A DNA stretch of 64,000 bases, from contig JAULSN010000011.1 of NCBI GenBank assembly GCA_033439765.1, positions 682,001 to 746,000 of the forward strand. Reading direction: 5' to 3'. This document shows, piece after piece, positions 12,051 through 22,958 of this stretch. A program made the translations under genes and the position numbers. Within the stretch, counting starts at the first letter, position 1. Every line of letters begins with the position of its first letter. The DNA comes from Lasiosphaeria ovina (lineage: Eukaryota > Ascomycota > Sordariomycetes > Sordariales > Lasiosphaeriaceae). The notes below the pieces were generated by a model that had not been told where the DNA came from, searched no databases, and saw only the letters and a list, made by a program, of their open reading frames with translations.

Positions 12051-15000
12051 ACTGCTATACCTCCCAGTTTTTGGCTGCTCAACTTTCTCTCCTGTACCCA
12101 TTTTTTCTATAGCCAAGCGCACACAGCCCCAGGACCCAGGCGCTCGCGACGTCGAGGTGGTCTTGTGATGCACCGGCAGCATTTAGTACACACTCAAAGC
12201 AAATCAATACAGGATACTTTTTAATGGTTTTCTTTGTTACCTTTCCTTCTACTCCCTTGACTTGTGATATGGCTGCCAGTTAACAAGTGGCAGCCATGAA
12301 CCCTGTTCTCGAGCTGCCGAGGACGTCTGCAATTGAGAGTCCTTGGAGTAGCTCGCTTCAAAAGCTCCACGCCGAGTCGTGAGCGCCCCAGGGATTATCA
12401 ACACGATCAAGCTTAGCCAGTTGCTCCAGCCATGCCGATCTAGCCTGCGATATCAGGGACTTTCTCATGGAACCACGAGAAATACTTTCCCTCGACTCTG
12501 ATCATCAAGACAAGGGTCTCCAACTGCAGTAGAATCTAGAGCAATTGTGCATGTCAGCGTCTTCTTGGCCACGTCTACGACGTCGTGAGTAAGCACTGGC
12601 AGTCCTGATTGCCTCATGCCTTCATGTTTGAGCCAGGGATGGAGTACGCGCAATAGAATGAACGAGCAGAGGAGACCACGTCGTTGAAGAATGCCACCCC
12701 TTGGGATTGAGGCCTCTTGTGATATCGCCGTTGTGTGGTTGCTCATTGATCGGGCATCGCACACCACCGTTCACGACACCGAACACCACTATGAAGATCT
12801 GCACCAGGGATCTGTCACCATTGAGGCAATGCCAAACATGAGCATGATTTCTTCTTCGCGTCCCGAGCTAAGCCCAAAAGTGCAATGAAAAAAAAGAGAA
12901 TGTCCGAAGACCAAGCTTCAAAGAAGCTATCAACACCTCAACAACACCATAAAGAAGGACCACAACCGTGGGCCGCCGGCACAGGACTCGAGGATGGTTT
13001 CTCAAGGGGCCCTAATCCCGATTACCAGTACCCCGCATGAGTTAGACGGTTGGATCGCGTGTGTGCAATGCGAATCCAACTACCCCGGCCCACTGAGCCC
13101 TCTACCGGGTGTCGGCGGTTAGGGGCAGGCGCGGTGGCTGCATTATAGCAAGAGCTTATCTTTCCAAGCGCTGCGATGTCCGAAGACGGTGCGAGCGAAC
13201 GAGGAAGTCCAGGGACAAACTTCGACACAAAGGCCCAGAATGTAATGAGTGACTCTGCTGAGCCTGAGGTACGGCAGCCCACGGTGTGGTTTGTCGTCGA
13301 GTCGGATTGTCGTCGTCGAGTCGCGCCCCAAACCTCATTATCCCTCACCATACCTCGGAATCCCAATCTCTTCCCTCGGCCAGAGCCATCCTCCTTCACC
13401 ATACCTCGAAATCCCAACCTCTTCCCTCGGCCATGGCTCTTTTTTTTTCCCCAAGTTGTCGAGTCGAGCCCCAAACCCCATTATCCCTCACCATACCTCG
13501 GAATTCCAATCTCTTCCCTCGGCCAGAGCCATCCTCCTTCACCATACCTCGAAATCCCAACCTCTTCCCTCGGCCATGGCTCTTTTTTTTTTCCCCAAGT
13601 TGTCGATGTGCGGTCGGATTGGCGTCAAGTTGTCGTCAGGTCGGTACCGTGGGCTTGTCAGTAGGATTAGTCTGCCAAAATGAAAGTTAGCTGAGATGGA
13701 GATAGCGAGGAATGATTGAGAAGACGCTCAACTTACCTGAAACAAAACGCAACACAAAAAAGCACGAAGGAGCGCGAAGCAGGAGCTTTCTCGAGGTCCC
13801 AGCATGCTTGCAATGGCGGTCAAAGAAAGAAAGCGAACTTCCAATCCGACGGCCAAGGCAACTGAAAGCGTGCCAGACCAAGAGAAAACCCCCGCAAGGG
13901 AAGAAGCGACAGCCACCCATAGCAGGAAAAGAAAAACCATTCTCACCGAAAGGTACCACCCAATTCAGGTGTGAAGGCTTCTCAGTTCCTGGGGTTGCTT
14001 TGCTTTGTAGTGTGAAAAAAAAACAAAAGGAAAAAAAACGCAGAAGGGGGGAAGGTAAACATGCCAGAACCACACAGGCCAGCTTCCACTCAAAAAGAAG
14101 CCGCCAGAAGGAACCACCCCTCCAGCGAACATCTTTTGGAAAGCTGTGCTGTGTGATCTGCGCGATGCTTTTGAGGGAGAAGACAATCCAAGGCAGGCCG
14201 GCGACCACAGTCCAGAAAGCCCGCCACTGGAAGGCAATCTGGGAGGAAGCCGGCCTGTGAACTTGAATGCTTCATTGTTTTTTTTTCCGCCACTGGCAAG
14301 AAGAAAAAAAGTGAAGGGGAAATGAGGAAGAAGGGAAGGTACCAAGCCATCATGCTCATGAAAACCTTTACTGGGGGGAGCCACCCCGCCCGAGCTTGGG
14401 TCTTCTGAGCGATAGCCGGCAGAGTGTGTGTGTGTGTGATTGATGAAGGAAGGAAGTGATGAAGAAGGAAGTAATGAAGAAGAAGTGTGTGTGTTGTAAA
14501 AGGAAGGAAATTTTCTCGGAGAGGAGGGGAGGGGAGGTACGGTTTTATGCACGAGGGGAGGGCCTTCGCAGGCTCGCAAATCACTCCCTCCAGGTAGGTG
14601 AGTGGAGCCCCCGGAAGGCGGCGACGTCAGGGACAATAGGGACGACGAACAATAGGAACGGTTATTTTTCTGCGGCCGGCCAATGAGAAACAGGAACGGG
14701 GTGTGCGATTTTCCGAAAAGGGAAAGGGGCCGCTGATTTTCTGCGCGTGATTGAGGGGACTTCCTTTTTTTTTGGCGGGTGGGGCTGCTGGTGATTAAGG
14801 GCAGGTTGTTCAGACGGTGTAGGTGGGAGTGATTAGGGGTGAGGGCAAAGTGAGGGCGTTGCCGGGCGAGCGAAGGCGAAGGAGGGAGCTCCCCGGCCCG
14901 GGGGATTGTGACGTAATGGGGGGAAGGGCGAGGGTCAGCCGTTGCTCCCAGCTGACCAATATGGCCATTGCTCGCGGCGGGGAGGTCAGGTCCATGACCC

Positions 15001-16114
15001 TGAAGTCTAGCCTGGGAGCTGGGCGTGCTGGCCACAGACGCGAGGGCGTTGTGGGGGGTAACCGGGGCGGTGCCAAGACATCAGAGCAATGTTCAGACGG
15101 TTGTTCATGGCGGGGCAGTGAATCTTCGACGCGAGGAGCATCATTGTCACCAAGGCTAACTGCCACCACTCCTCGTGTGTGGCTATGTTGTGCGTGGCCA
15201 TGGTGTGTGTGCAAGCATCACGATAGCTTGGCTTGCTGGAGGTGTTCCTCGTCGTGTCGAGGGATCTGGACGCGGACCTCAACCATATCGCTAGGACTGC
15301 ATCTCTGGAACCATAAGAGCTAGCCTAAACATCACAACACAGCAGCCAAAACGTAGAGACTTGACTGGAATAGAGGCAAAGATGAGCTCGAGGCATTCAC
15401 CCGTGACCCGACGCGCCGCACTTGCTGTATGCTCGATATTTTCTTTCCTCGGGGATATATGTGCGTAAACATGTTTCATACTACGGCTATGGAAACTTGT
15501 CTCTGGAGGGCTGTGTAGTCACGCTCAAATGGTGGGCAGTGGATGTTATTTTCCTCTCGTGGTATACGGCAATAGACGTGAGCCACGATATCCACACAGT
15601 TAACTATTGTTTGAGTATGCTCCTTAACGACGTAAATTAAAAAGTCCGTGGGACGATATCAAATTGCGTGGATACCAGAGAGAGATGGCATGCTACAGGG
15701 AAACTAGCAGGCAAAGGGCCATTATCATCAACTTTCAACACAGCAGCAGTCGTTATGGAATAAGACTTATTATCTTCTCCTTCGGCTGGAGCCTTGGGTC
15801 TAATGACCTGCGCCAGCGCGTGAATTGCATACACAACGCCCGCATGGCAAAGGCTCGGGGCCTTTTTTCATTTATTCGCCGTCGCTGTCTGGGAGCGACT
15901 TCTCAAGTGACAATTAAGCACGGCATTTTCAGGTCACAGGTAAATCGGAGACATGGTGTACACAAAGGAAAATATGGTTTTCTGGTTCAACAGCAATAAT
16001 TTCATAATCTAAGATAGAAAAAAGTTACTTGAATACAAAATGTACTCGAGTCGATCCCACATACGCGGGCATCATAGTCTAGACGTTCGCGAACTACGAA
16101 GAGTCCTCGGTTGC
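11862..16114. other. Gene-poor 4.2 kb interval with simple and tandem repeats
   Basis: No convincing gene. The region has the decayed duplicate at 11969-12050, a nested tandem repeat at 13315-13601, a (GT)n tract near 14427-14438 and AAGAAGGAAG-rich stretches near 14450-14520. A 356-codon open frame on the minus strand (13965-15035) has the Ser/Pro/His/Phe composition of translated CT-rich noncoding DNA and no domain. Three frames are open together across the 13.3-13.6 kb repeat, again without protein-like content. Confidence 0.5.
13315..13601. repeat. Nested tandem repeat, two copies of about 143 bp
   Basis: Copy 1 spans 13315-13457 and copy 2 spans 13458-13601, differing at only a few bases. 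Each copy starts GTCGAGTCG and ends in a T run followed by CCCCAAGTT. Inside each copy a 35-40 bp subunit containing CACCATACCTCG and TCTTCCCTCGGCCA occurs twice, so the array is a 2x2 hierarchy. CT-rich on the plus strand. Confidence 0.9.
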
Positions 16115-16639
16115 CTATGCATCAGCGGGGGAGAAGCTCTCCGGAGCAACAATCAATAGATTGTTGGGGTAGAAACGACCGCGGCACTTCTGGACAATCG
16201 TGGCGATGTCCGACCTGAACTTGTCAGCGCCCTTGGCCTCGACAGGCATGCCCTCGACGGCAAGCGTCTCGAGCGTTGCTCTGTACTTATCCAAAGTGTC
16301 CCTCGCAGCGATGATGTGGCGGAAAGACTGTCGAAGCAAATCCTGCGTTGTGTTGGCGAAAGGCACGCCAAACAAGTCCTGCTGCACCTTGGGGTCGGTG
16401 CTCTCGGGGTCGGGATTCATCTCGAGCAGCAGCAAAATAATGGCTATGAAGCCCTCGCAGGTCTCGATTCCGTGCTGTTGGTGGTGGATCAGCCGCTGGC
16501 GGAACTCGGCGGGGCTCATCTTGGACTCGTCTCCTTGCGACTCGTAGGCTAGCTTCTCCCTGTTGAATTGGGTTAGCATCTGGTTGTAGCCCGTCACCAG
16601 GTTCTTGTAGGCAGCCATGAAGGGCTGCTTGACCGACAT
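16115..16639 (-). CDS. Hypothetical helical protein, 174 aa
   Basis: Intron-free gene read from the ATG at 16639 (MSVKQPF) to the stop at 16115. The frame stays open 40 codons upstream but that part is Pro/His/Ser-rich and out of character, so I start at 16639. The sequence is soluble, mostly helical and balanced in charge: LVTGYNQMLTQFNREKLAY, then FRQRLIHHQQHGIETCEGFI, LLLLEMNP and FRHIIAARDTLDKYRATLE. No signal peptide, membrane segment, metal site or family motif is seen. It looks like a real protein from its composition but I do not recognise it. Neighbours give no functional clue: gene-poor DNA on one side and a transposable element on the other. Confidence 0.6.
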   Translation of the reverse strand: MSVKQPFMAAYKNLVTGYNQMLTQFNREKLAYESQGDESKMSPAEFRQRLIHHQQHGIETCEGFIAIILLLLEMNPDPESTDPKVQQDLFGVPFANTTQDLLRQSFRHIIAARDTLDKYRATLETLAVEGMPVEAKGADKFRSDIATIVQKCRGRFYPNNLLIVAPESFSPADA

Positions 16640-17068
16640 GTTGAGGGAGTTCAAGGGATGAACTGGGCTTGTAGGCGTGTGTATGTGCTGAAAAGCTGGG
16701 GGAGATTCGAAAGAAGTGATCGGTGGATGTGGTGAAGGGTGATACTGAAAACAAGGCACTTACATCGCTGCTCATTGCTGTCATTAAATACAAATCCAAC
16801 GCAATAACAAGTATCGGGGAACAAAGAGCGCTTATTATTCCGAGGATTGATCAACATGATTGTCGTCGTTGGGTGCTGCTATCTTGGGCTTTGTGTGATG
16901 CGTAAGCTGCTTCGAAAAAGGCAACAAGCATCCTTGTCGTCCCCTTTGCATTGGGGAGCGAGAAAGCTTGGACCACACCTTAATTCAATGCTTTTTCGTT
17001 CCAATTCTGCCTTGTCCAACTGGGCAAACTGAGCCTGCACTGCAATTTTTAGCTCAGCGGGGGCATTA
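16640..17068. other. Promoter side of the 174-aa gene, up to the transposon
   Basis: 430 bp spacer. The half next to 16640 is the probable promoter and leader of the minus-strand gene. At 17034-17066 lies the word CACTGCAATTTTTAGCTC plus GGGGGCAT, which recurs on the far side of the transposon near 18876 and 18980. Confidence 0.5.
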
Positions 17069-17104
17069 CGGCATACTATAGGGCCAAGTCGGCCAAAACC
17101 AAAA
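17069..17104 (+). repeat. Left terminal inverted repeat of the transposon
   Basis: 36 bases, identical to the reverse complement of 18778-18813. Identity stops at the next base on each side, so the boundary is sharp. Confidence 0.95.
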
Positions 17105-17247
17105 TTGAGACCGTACTTTACTACTTTGACCCTAGGGGGGTCAACGCTTTGTCACTTATCGTACTCGCTTATTCACCACATTACAACAATATCCTAATAG
17201 AGATTTATATGTGTTTTTTTCCGGGCCTTAATAGCGTATTAAGGTTA

Positions 17248-18290
17248 TTGCTTAATTGCAATACAATGTTAAGTGCCAAAACTGGCTGGCCCAAGCTCTC
17301 GCGGTGAGAGGGTTACATTGCAACTGGGCCTTTTCGGCTCTATAGATGTTCCGGTTATTCGATCCGCCGCCAGAAAAATCTTCACTTTCCTTACAAGCCA
17401 GTCAGTCAACCTACATAATACACGCAGCTAGGTTGCCAGGGTCTCGTAGTCAAGCCGGGCAGTCAACCTGTTAACTGCAAGCTAGCTTCCCGGGTCTTGT
17501 AGTCAAGCAGTACGTAAGTAAGTTGCCTAGGCTAGCCAGTTGACAGAAAGGTAGGTACGTTACAAGCCAGCTGCCTGGGCCAGTTAGCCAACCTATCGAC
17601 TACAATCCAGGTCCCAGGAGCCAGCCAGTCGACAGGAAGGTAGGTACGTTATAAGCCAGCCAGTCGCCCGGGCCAGTCAGCCCGTCAACTACAAGCAAGG
17701 ACCCAGAGCCAGTCAGTAGGACCGCTCGGGCGCTGGGTTTTTAGTTTGGTATATAACGCGCCTACGTATCGTGAATGTAATATTACTACCTGGCTACGTA
17801 ATTACATCTTTCATACCCGGGCCATATAGTACTGGACTGCCCGGTTTGACTGTAAGACCCTGACAACCTACCTACGTACAGGTTGACTAACTGGCCCGGG
17901 CAACTGGCTTACAACCTACCTACGGGCATAGGTTGACTGACCGGCCTGGGCAACTGACCTGCGTACAGGTTAACTGTTAACTGCAGGACCCGGGCGACTG
18001 GCTGGCTTGCATTTGACCGGCCCGGGCAACTGGCTTGCAGTCGACAGGCTGGCTGACTGACCCGGGCGACTGGCTGGCTCCTAGGACCTGGCTTGCAATT
18101 GCAATTGACAGGTTGACTGACTGGCCCGGGCAACTGGCCTGCGTATAGGTTGACTGCAGGACCTGGGTAACTGGCTCGCAAGAAAAGGGAAAATTTTCAA
18201 GCTACGGATCGAAGGCCCAGTTGTAGTATAACCCTCTTTGTTGAGAGCATTGGCCAGTTTTTGCACTAACTTGTTATTACACTTAAGCAA
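17248..18290. repeat. Internal inverted arms and CCCGGGCAACTGGC array
   Basis: The left arm (about 17248-17720) and the right arm (about 17860-18290) are imperfect reverse complements: for example AAAACTGGC..AGAGGGTTACATTGCAACTGGGCC on the left and the same order of words on the minus strand of the right arm. Both arms contain repeated blocks such as CCAGTCAGTCAACCT and its complement AGGTTGACTGACTGG. A third partial copy in direct orientation sits at about 18320-18440 next to a G15 run (18403-18417). Confidence 0.8.
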
Positions 18291-18777
18291 TAGTGATTTT
18301 GGTGTAATATATAAAGAAGAAGGTAGGTTAGTTTCAAGCCAGTTACCCGGGTCCTGCGGTCAACCTGTACGCAGGTCAGTTGCCCGCGCCAGTCAATTGA
18401 CAGGGGGGGGGGGGGGGTTAAGAGGTTACAGTGCAACTGGGGTACGATATAAATGGAGGTACAGTAATAGAGCAAGTGGCTGACGATGGCTTATAATAGA
18501 GTGCAGGTAGTTGACGATGGCTCACAACATAGTACACGTAAAGGTAGGTAGGTGGCTAACGAAGAGTGATAATTCAAGCATATGGTAATTAGGGAGAGCA
18601 TTGTACGAGGCAACGGCGAAATGTACGTAGGGTAATTCGGTGAGGGCATAAGAGGGTTATCGACCACAATGGTTATTACGATTGTACTACCCTGTTTGAT
18701 GCAAAGGCGTAATGTGCTGTCTTTATGTAGTAAAACCAAAATGCCATTGTACGGTCGGGGTAGACCTATATACCGAT

Positions 18778-18813
18778 TTTTGGTTTTGGCCGACTTGGCC
18801 CTATAGTATGCCG
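18778..18813 (-). repeat. Right terminal inverted repeat of the transposon
   Basis: Reverse complement of 17069-17104 over all 36 bases, followed directly by TA. Confidence 0.95.
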
Positions 18814-19466
18814 TAGGCATGGAGCGGCACTGTAATTCTTAGCTGCATGGAGCGGTTACTCAAGCACAGGCCAGTGCACTGCAATTTTTATCTCCACTGG
18901 GGGCATCTCGCTCTCGAAACCCCGATACGTGACCGCGGTTGTCATGTTGGGTGTGTGCAGGTCAACTCCCCTCGTATCTTGCACTGCAAGTTTTAGCTCC
19001 ACTGAGGGTATCACACTCTCCGATCTCGAATTCCCGGTGCGTGATCGCGTTTCCATTCTGGGTGGACCCCACACTTGGATGCAGTGGACCAGAGCGCCAA
19101 CGGTGATCCTCCCAAAGTTTTGGTATCCGATAATTTATCAAAAGCTTGGTTCAATTGAGCAAAGACTCGGTAGATCAGGGATGATGTCATTTTAAAGCAA
19201 ATTTGTACATATTAGATCCAGTATGTCGTCGCCGTCGTGACAATCTCTCGGCGCACGGCAAGGCTCTGTCGAGAACTGGTAGCCCGATATGGAATAGCTC
19301 GACTTGAGCCCTGTCGCTTGGGCTTTCAGCTCCGGGTCTGGGCTCTGTGTTCTGGGCTCTGTGTTCTGGGCTCTGTGTGAGGGCCTCTTCAAGTCGAGCC
19401 TCCCAACGCTCTCCGGATGAACCTTTCCGCCATCGCCATTGAATCGCATCTTGATGTTTGTGCATA
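18814..19466. other. Spacer between transposon and HET-ankyrin gene, with tandem repeats
   Basis: Two diverged copies of an approximately 105 bp unit lie at about 18874-18978 and 18979-19080, each opening with GCACTGCAA and a TTTTA-TCTCCACTG block. A third fragment of the same unit is on the left side of the transposon. At 19337-19378 a 14 bp unit, TCTGGGCTCTGTGT, is repeated exactly three times, about 90 bp before the start codon of the HET-ankyrin gene, within its promoter or leader. Confidence 0.7.
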
Positions 19467-21894
19467 ATGGCGCCTTACCAGTACAAGCCGCTGTCAGCGG
19501 GCGGGCAGAGCATCAGGCTGCTCCGCCTGCTGCCCAGCCCTCACGTCGCCACCAAGATCGAATGCGAGATTTTCGAGGCCCAGATTGGGGGGCCGGCGCA
19601 GGTTCCCTACGAAGCGCTGTCCTACACCTGGGGCGATGCGTCTGAGACGGTCGACATCGGACTCTCGGGCTGCGTTTTCCCTGCGACAGTCAATCTGGAA
19701 GCCGGCCTCCGGGCGTTGCGCAAAAGGGACGGCCCGCGCGTCCTCTGGGTCGACGCTGTGTGTATCAATCAGTCCGACGTGCAAGAGCAGGGTGCTCAGG
19801 TGTGCATGATGTGGGACATCTACAAGGCGGCCGACTGCGTTGTCGTGTGGCTGGGGCCCGAGGTCGGAGACAGCGCCATCGCACTCGAAAACATTGCCAA
19901 AAATGACTCGCAGACGAAGCTGGCCGCTCGCAAGGTCATGCGCGAGCGCCCGCCTGGCGATCGCAGCCCTTCGTGGTGTGGCTGTCATGCTGGTGATTTT
20001 GACACGCATCCCTCCAAGATTGGTGTCCAGAACCTGCTCAACGCCCGCTGGTTTACTCGCGTATGGGTGAGTTTAATTACCAACACGACAATATTCCCGA
20101 CTCAGAGTGATTAGAAACTGACTGATTGTTGCGCCTAACTAGGTTCTCCAAGAAGTTGCTGCCGCCAAGCGCGTCTTGGTAACCTGCGGCGACAAGACGG
20201 TCAGCGGCAACGACTTTTACAATGAGCTGGTCAGCCTGGGCTCATGGTACCAGAGCTTTCAAAAGATCCTCCGAAGGGTCCGGCCAGCTCTCGAGCTGAT
20301 GAACCAGTCCACGACCGATCTAGCCACCCGGTCGCTGCCCCTGCTGGAGCTCATCGAGAGCTTCCGGAGCTGGGACGCCACCAAATCGGTCGACAAGCTC
20401 TTTGCCCTCCTCGCCTTCTCGTCTGACGTATCTCTGGCTCCCGAGCTGCAGCCCGATTACACCATTCCGCAGCACGTGCTGGCCCACAGAATAGTCAAGT
20501 TCGCGTTTCCTAGCTGCGTCATTGACCCGGCCTCTGCGAACAGTACCGAAGTCAAGTTCAAGGTTGACGGGCTAATCCTGGGCGACATTCACTCTAAAAT
20601 GACGGGCGCCGATCGAGACTTTGAGTTTTATGCGGGTAAGTCCAAGCTGCCAATGGCGGCGGAAAACCCAAAAGTGTCGGAGCTGTTTGCAATGCAAGCG
20701 AAATGGCACATCCGACTCTCCAATGAGAGACGGCTTGGACTTGACGGTTCGGTCGTCCTGCTGCGCGGTGCTTCTCGGCCGACCGTCCTACATTTCAAAG
20801 ACGGAAAGTACATCGTCGACATGCTGGCAACGCCCGAGCCCACGAGAGGCAAGGACAGGTGGAACCGGGAGCGAGCGTGGTCCTCTGTTCTTGACACACT
20901 GACACTGTCCACCGAGACGGAAGGCCTAATGACGTTCGATCTCGCCTGGGACCCGTTCCGGCAGCCGCACCCCTCAGAGCTGAGCCGGTACACGCCGACG
21001 CCCAACGACTACGTGACGCAGTGGGAGGCCAAGATGCAGTCCATCAAGGACACCGTCGACAACGGCGGCGAGAACAGGCACAGCTGCCAGACCATCGCGC
21101 TGCTCATGGCCATGTACCGGCAGGACAGCGCCGCCATCAAGGCCGGGACCTCCAAGCACACCATCACGCTGCACCAGGCCGCCTACAGCGGACACTACGG
21201 CACCGTCAAGCTGCTGCTGGCCGCCAACGCGGACCCCAACGCCACCTTCGAGCACTACGGCACGGCGCTGCACATCGCCGCGCACCGCGGCCACGCCAAG
21301 ATCGCGCAGGCGCTGCTCGACGCCGGCGCCAAAGCCGACGCGCTCGACGGCGCCGACCGCACGCCGCTCGAGGTGGCCGCCCAGGCCGGCCTCAGCGCCA
21401 GCGACCTGGCCGCCATGGTGCAGCTGTTCCTCGAAGCCGGCGCCGTGCTCCGGCCGCTGCTGCCCACCGACGACGGCGACGACGAGGAGCGGCTGCTAGA
21501 CCTGATCATGGCGGGCGACGGCGCGGGCGTGCGCGCGCTGCTCGACGCCGGCCGCGTCAAGGCCGACTTGACACTAGAAATAGCCGGTATGGGCAGCGTC
21601 ACGCCGCTGCATCTCGCCGCCGAGCTCGGCCACAAGGACATTGTGGCGGCGCTGCTCGCCGCCGGCGCTGGCGCAGATCCCCTGACTTCGACCCGCACCA
21701 CGCCCCTGCACCAGGCGGCCATGAATGGCCATACGGAAGTGGTCAAGATGCTGCTACAGGCCGGTGCGGATGTCAATGCCCTCGACGACCAGGGCGTCTC
21801 GCCGCTGGATTTCGCGCTGCATCGGCGGAAGCTGCCGACGGCGCAGTTCATCTCGAGCGCGGGCGGGAGGGCGTTCAGGTTCCGCTCTGGGTGA
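19467..21894 (+). CDS. HET-domain protein with C-terminal ankyrin repeats
   Basis: Model join(19467..20066,20143..21894), 783 aa. The 76 bp intron (donor GTGAGT, acceptor CTAACTAG) joins FTRVW to VLQEV, rebuilding the canonical RVWVLQE block of HET domains. The start is the ATG opening MAPYQY. The HET domain is intact: YEALSYTWGD near residue 48, WVDAVCINQ near 94, and the QE block near 203. A middle segment of unknown fold follows (residues 210-530). About six ankyrin repeats cover residues 537-770, with typical TLHQAAYSGHYGTVKLLL, ALHIAAHRGH and PLHLAAELGHKDIVAALL units. HET proteins act in heterokaryon incompatibility and related cell-death responses; ankyrin repeats are common partner or sensor modules. 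The ankyrin part is much more GC-rich than the middle part. High confidence in architecture; the trigger it senses is unknown. Confidence 0.9.
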
Positions 21895-22365
21895 TGTTAG
21901 GAGAGATTGGTAATGCTATGGGAGTGAAGTTGGCTGTGACATGTATTGGCGGCTGTGATGATTAATTTACGTGGATACGTGAAAAATAAAATCAGTTCCA
22001 AGACGAAGAATATCTGAAGTTTAGTGAGAGGTTCAAGCGCGAGAGGAACGTGTGTCTTCGCTCGCACTTCAAGAAAAGGGCACAATTCAGGATAGCCGCC
22101 GATACACACTCTCATTGCAGATTCGATCGTGACGAAATGAATTCTATGGCTTGTCATCTGGCAGCCGGTATATGTAACGAGACAGCTCTGGAAACTGAGA
22201 CGAATCTGCCCCTCGCCAAGCCTCTCTCAAAGTGGTGCGTAATTAAACTGACCACCCCCTTGAACCAAAAACCCAGGGCAGCAGTGCCATGAAGTACTCA
22301 CACATCTAACACCCCAGACCCCTCCCGCCGTGCAATCCCATCGGACGCCTCATTGACTCTTTCAT
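21895..22365. other. Convergent spacer, HET-ankyrin 3' end to small gene
   Basis: 470 bp between two 3' ends. AT-rich just after 21895 (GTGAAAAATAAAATC near 21980), which may serve as a polyadenylation region. Nothing else seen. Confidence 0.4.
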
Positions 22366-22958
22366 TCACTTCCTCCCCGGCATGCCGTGCTTGTTCTCCT
22401 TCTTCCTCAGCATGGCCGCCTCCTCCTCCATCAGCTCCTTGTCGATAATGACGCCCTTAGCGGGCCGGTTGCCGTTCAGAGGTAACCTTTTTTCACCGCG
22501 TCGGGCGAGCATCAGCAAAAATGCACACACACTGGCCTGGGTGAGAGGGAAACTTGCCGCTAGCGTGGGGCCTCGGCTTGCTTTCTCGAGATCTATGAAC
22601 TATGCCCCGTCGCGCACGTGTCAGCAAAGAGCAGCTCGTTGTTGTGCTGAACACGGGGTTGTGTGGTGGTGGAAATGAGTTTCGTGACTTATAGTGATGC
22701 GGGAAGGGCGGGACAGACTTCCTCGTCGTACAAGCGATTTACTTCGCTGGCCTGGCTCTCTGCGGCAAGAGGGCTTGCCAGTATCATTGCTTCCCCCCAA
22801 ATACTGGCGCGGCCGCGTGACGCGCTGCCCATGTAGCCCTTCACGTTGTCGCCGCTGTGCCTGCTGAGCTTGTCGACCTCGGACCGCTTGAAGCTCTGCT
22901 GGTCGTCGCCTTCGTACATGCTGGGACAGTCCACGTTTGATTGGCTGGCGGCGGACAT
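22366..22958 (-). CDS. Small conserved-looking protein, two exons (model uncertain)
   Basis: Preferred model complement(join(22366..22486,22732..22958)), 115 aa, from the ATG opening MSAASQS. The first exon has an ordered, charged N-terminus (PSMYEGDDQQSFKRSEVDKL, then HSGDNVKGYMG). The second exon ends with a lysine/glutamate-rich helix, VIIDKELMEEEAAMLRKKE, and a GMPGRK tail. Both exons look coding. The weak point is the 245 bp intron: acceptor AAAAAAG at 22487-22493 fits the phase, but the donor GTACGA is poor. The alternative is no splicing, giving an 89 aa protein that ends at 22689, with the downstream helix belonging to some other gene or isoform. No domain recognised; function unknown. 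Confidence 0.45.

Larger units (their letters stand above)
17069..18813. mobile_element. Non-autonomous DNA transposon with perfect 36-bp TIRs and TA duplication
   Basis: The 36 bases at 17069-17104, starting CGGCATACTATAGGGCCAAG, are the exact reverse complement of 18778-18813. Both ends are bordered by TA (17067-17068 and 18814-18815), the target duplication expected for the Tc1/mariner superfamily. The 1,745 bp interior has no intact transposase. It is dominated by inverted arms and a short-period array of CCCGGGCAACTGGC-like words. A short peptide from the minus strand near 18180-18290 (LVQKLANALNKEGYTTTGPS) could be a trace of a transposase N-terminal helix-turn-helix but this is only a guess. 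Superfamily call rests on TSD and TIR structure alone. Confidence 0.85.

Noticed and set aside
13176..13690. Three overlapping plus-strand frames of 134-162 codons
   Set aside because: All three frames are open because the underlying 143 bp tandem repeat lacks stops; repeated peptides come from the DNA repeat.
13965..15035. A 356-codon minus-strand open frame
   Set aside because: Ser/Pro/His/Phe-rich composition typical of CT-rich noncoding DNA, no domain, homopolymer-coded Phe and Lys runs, no splice structure.
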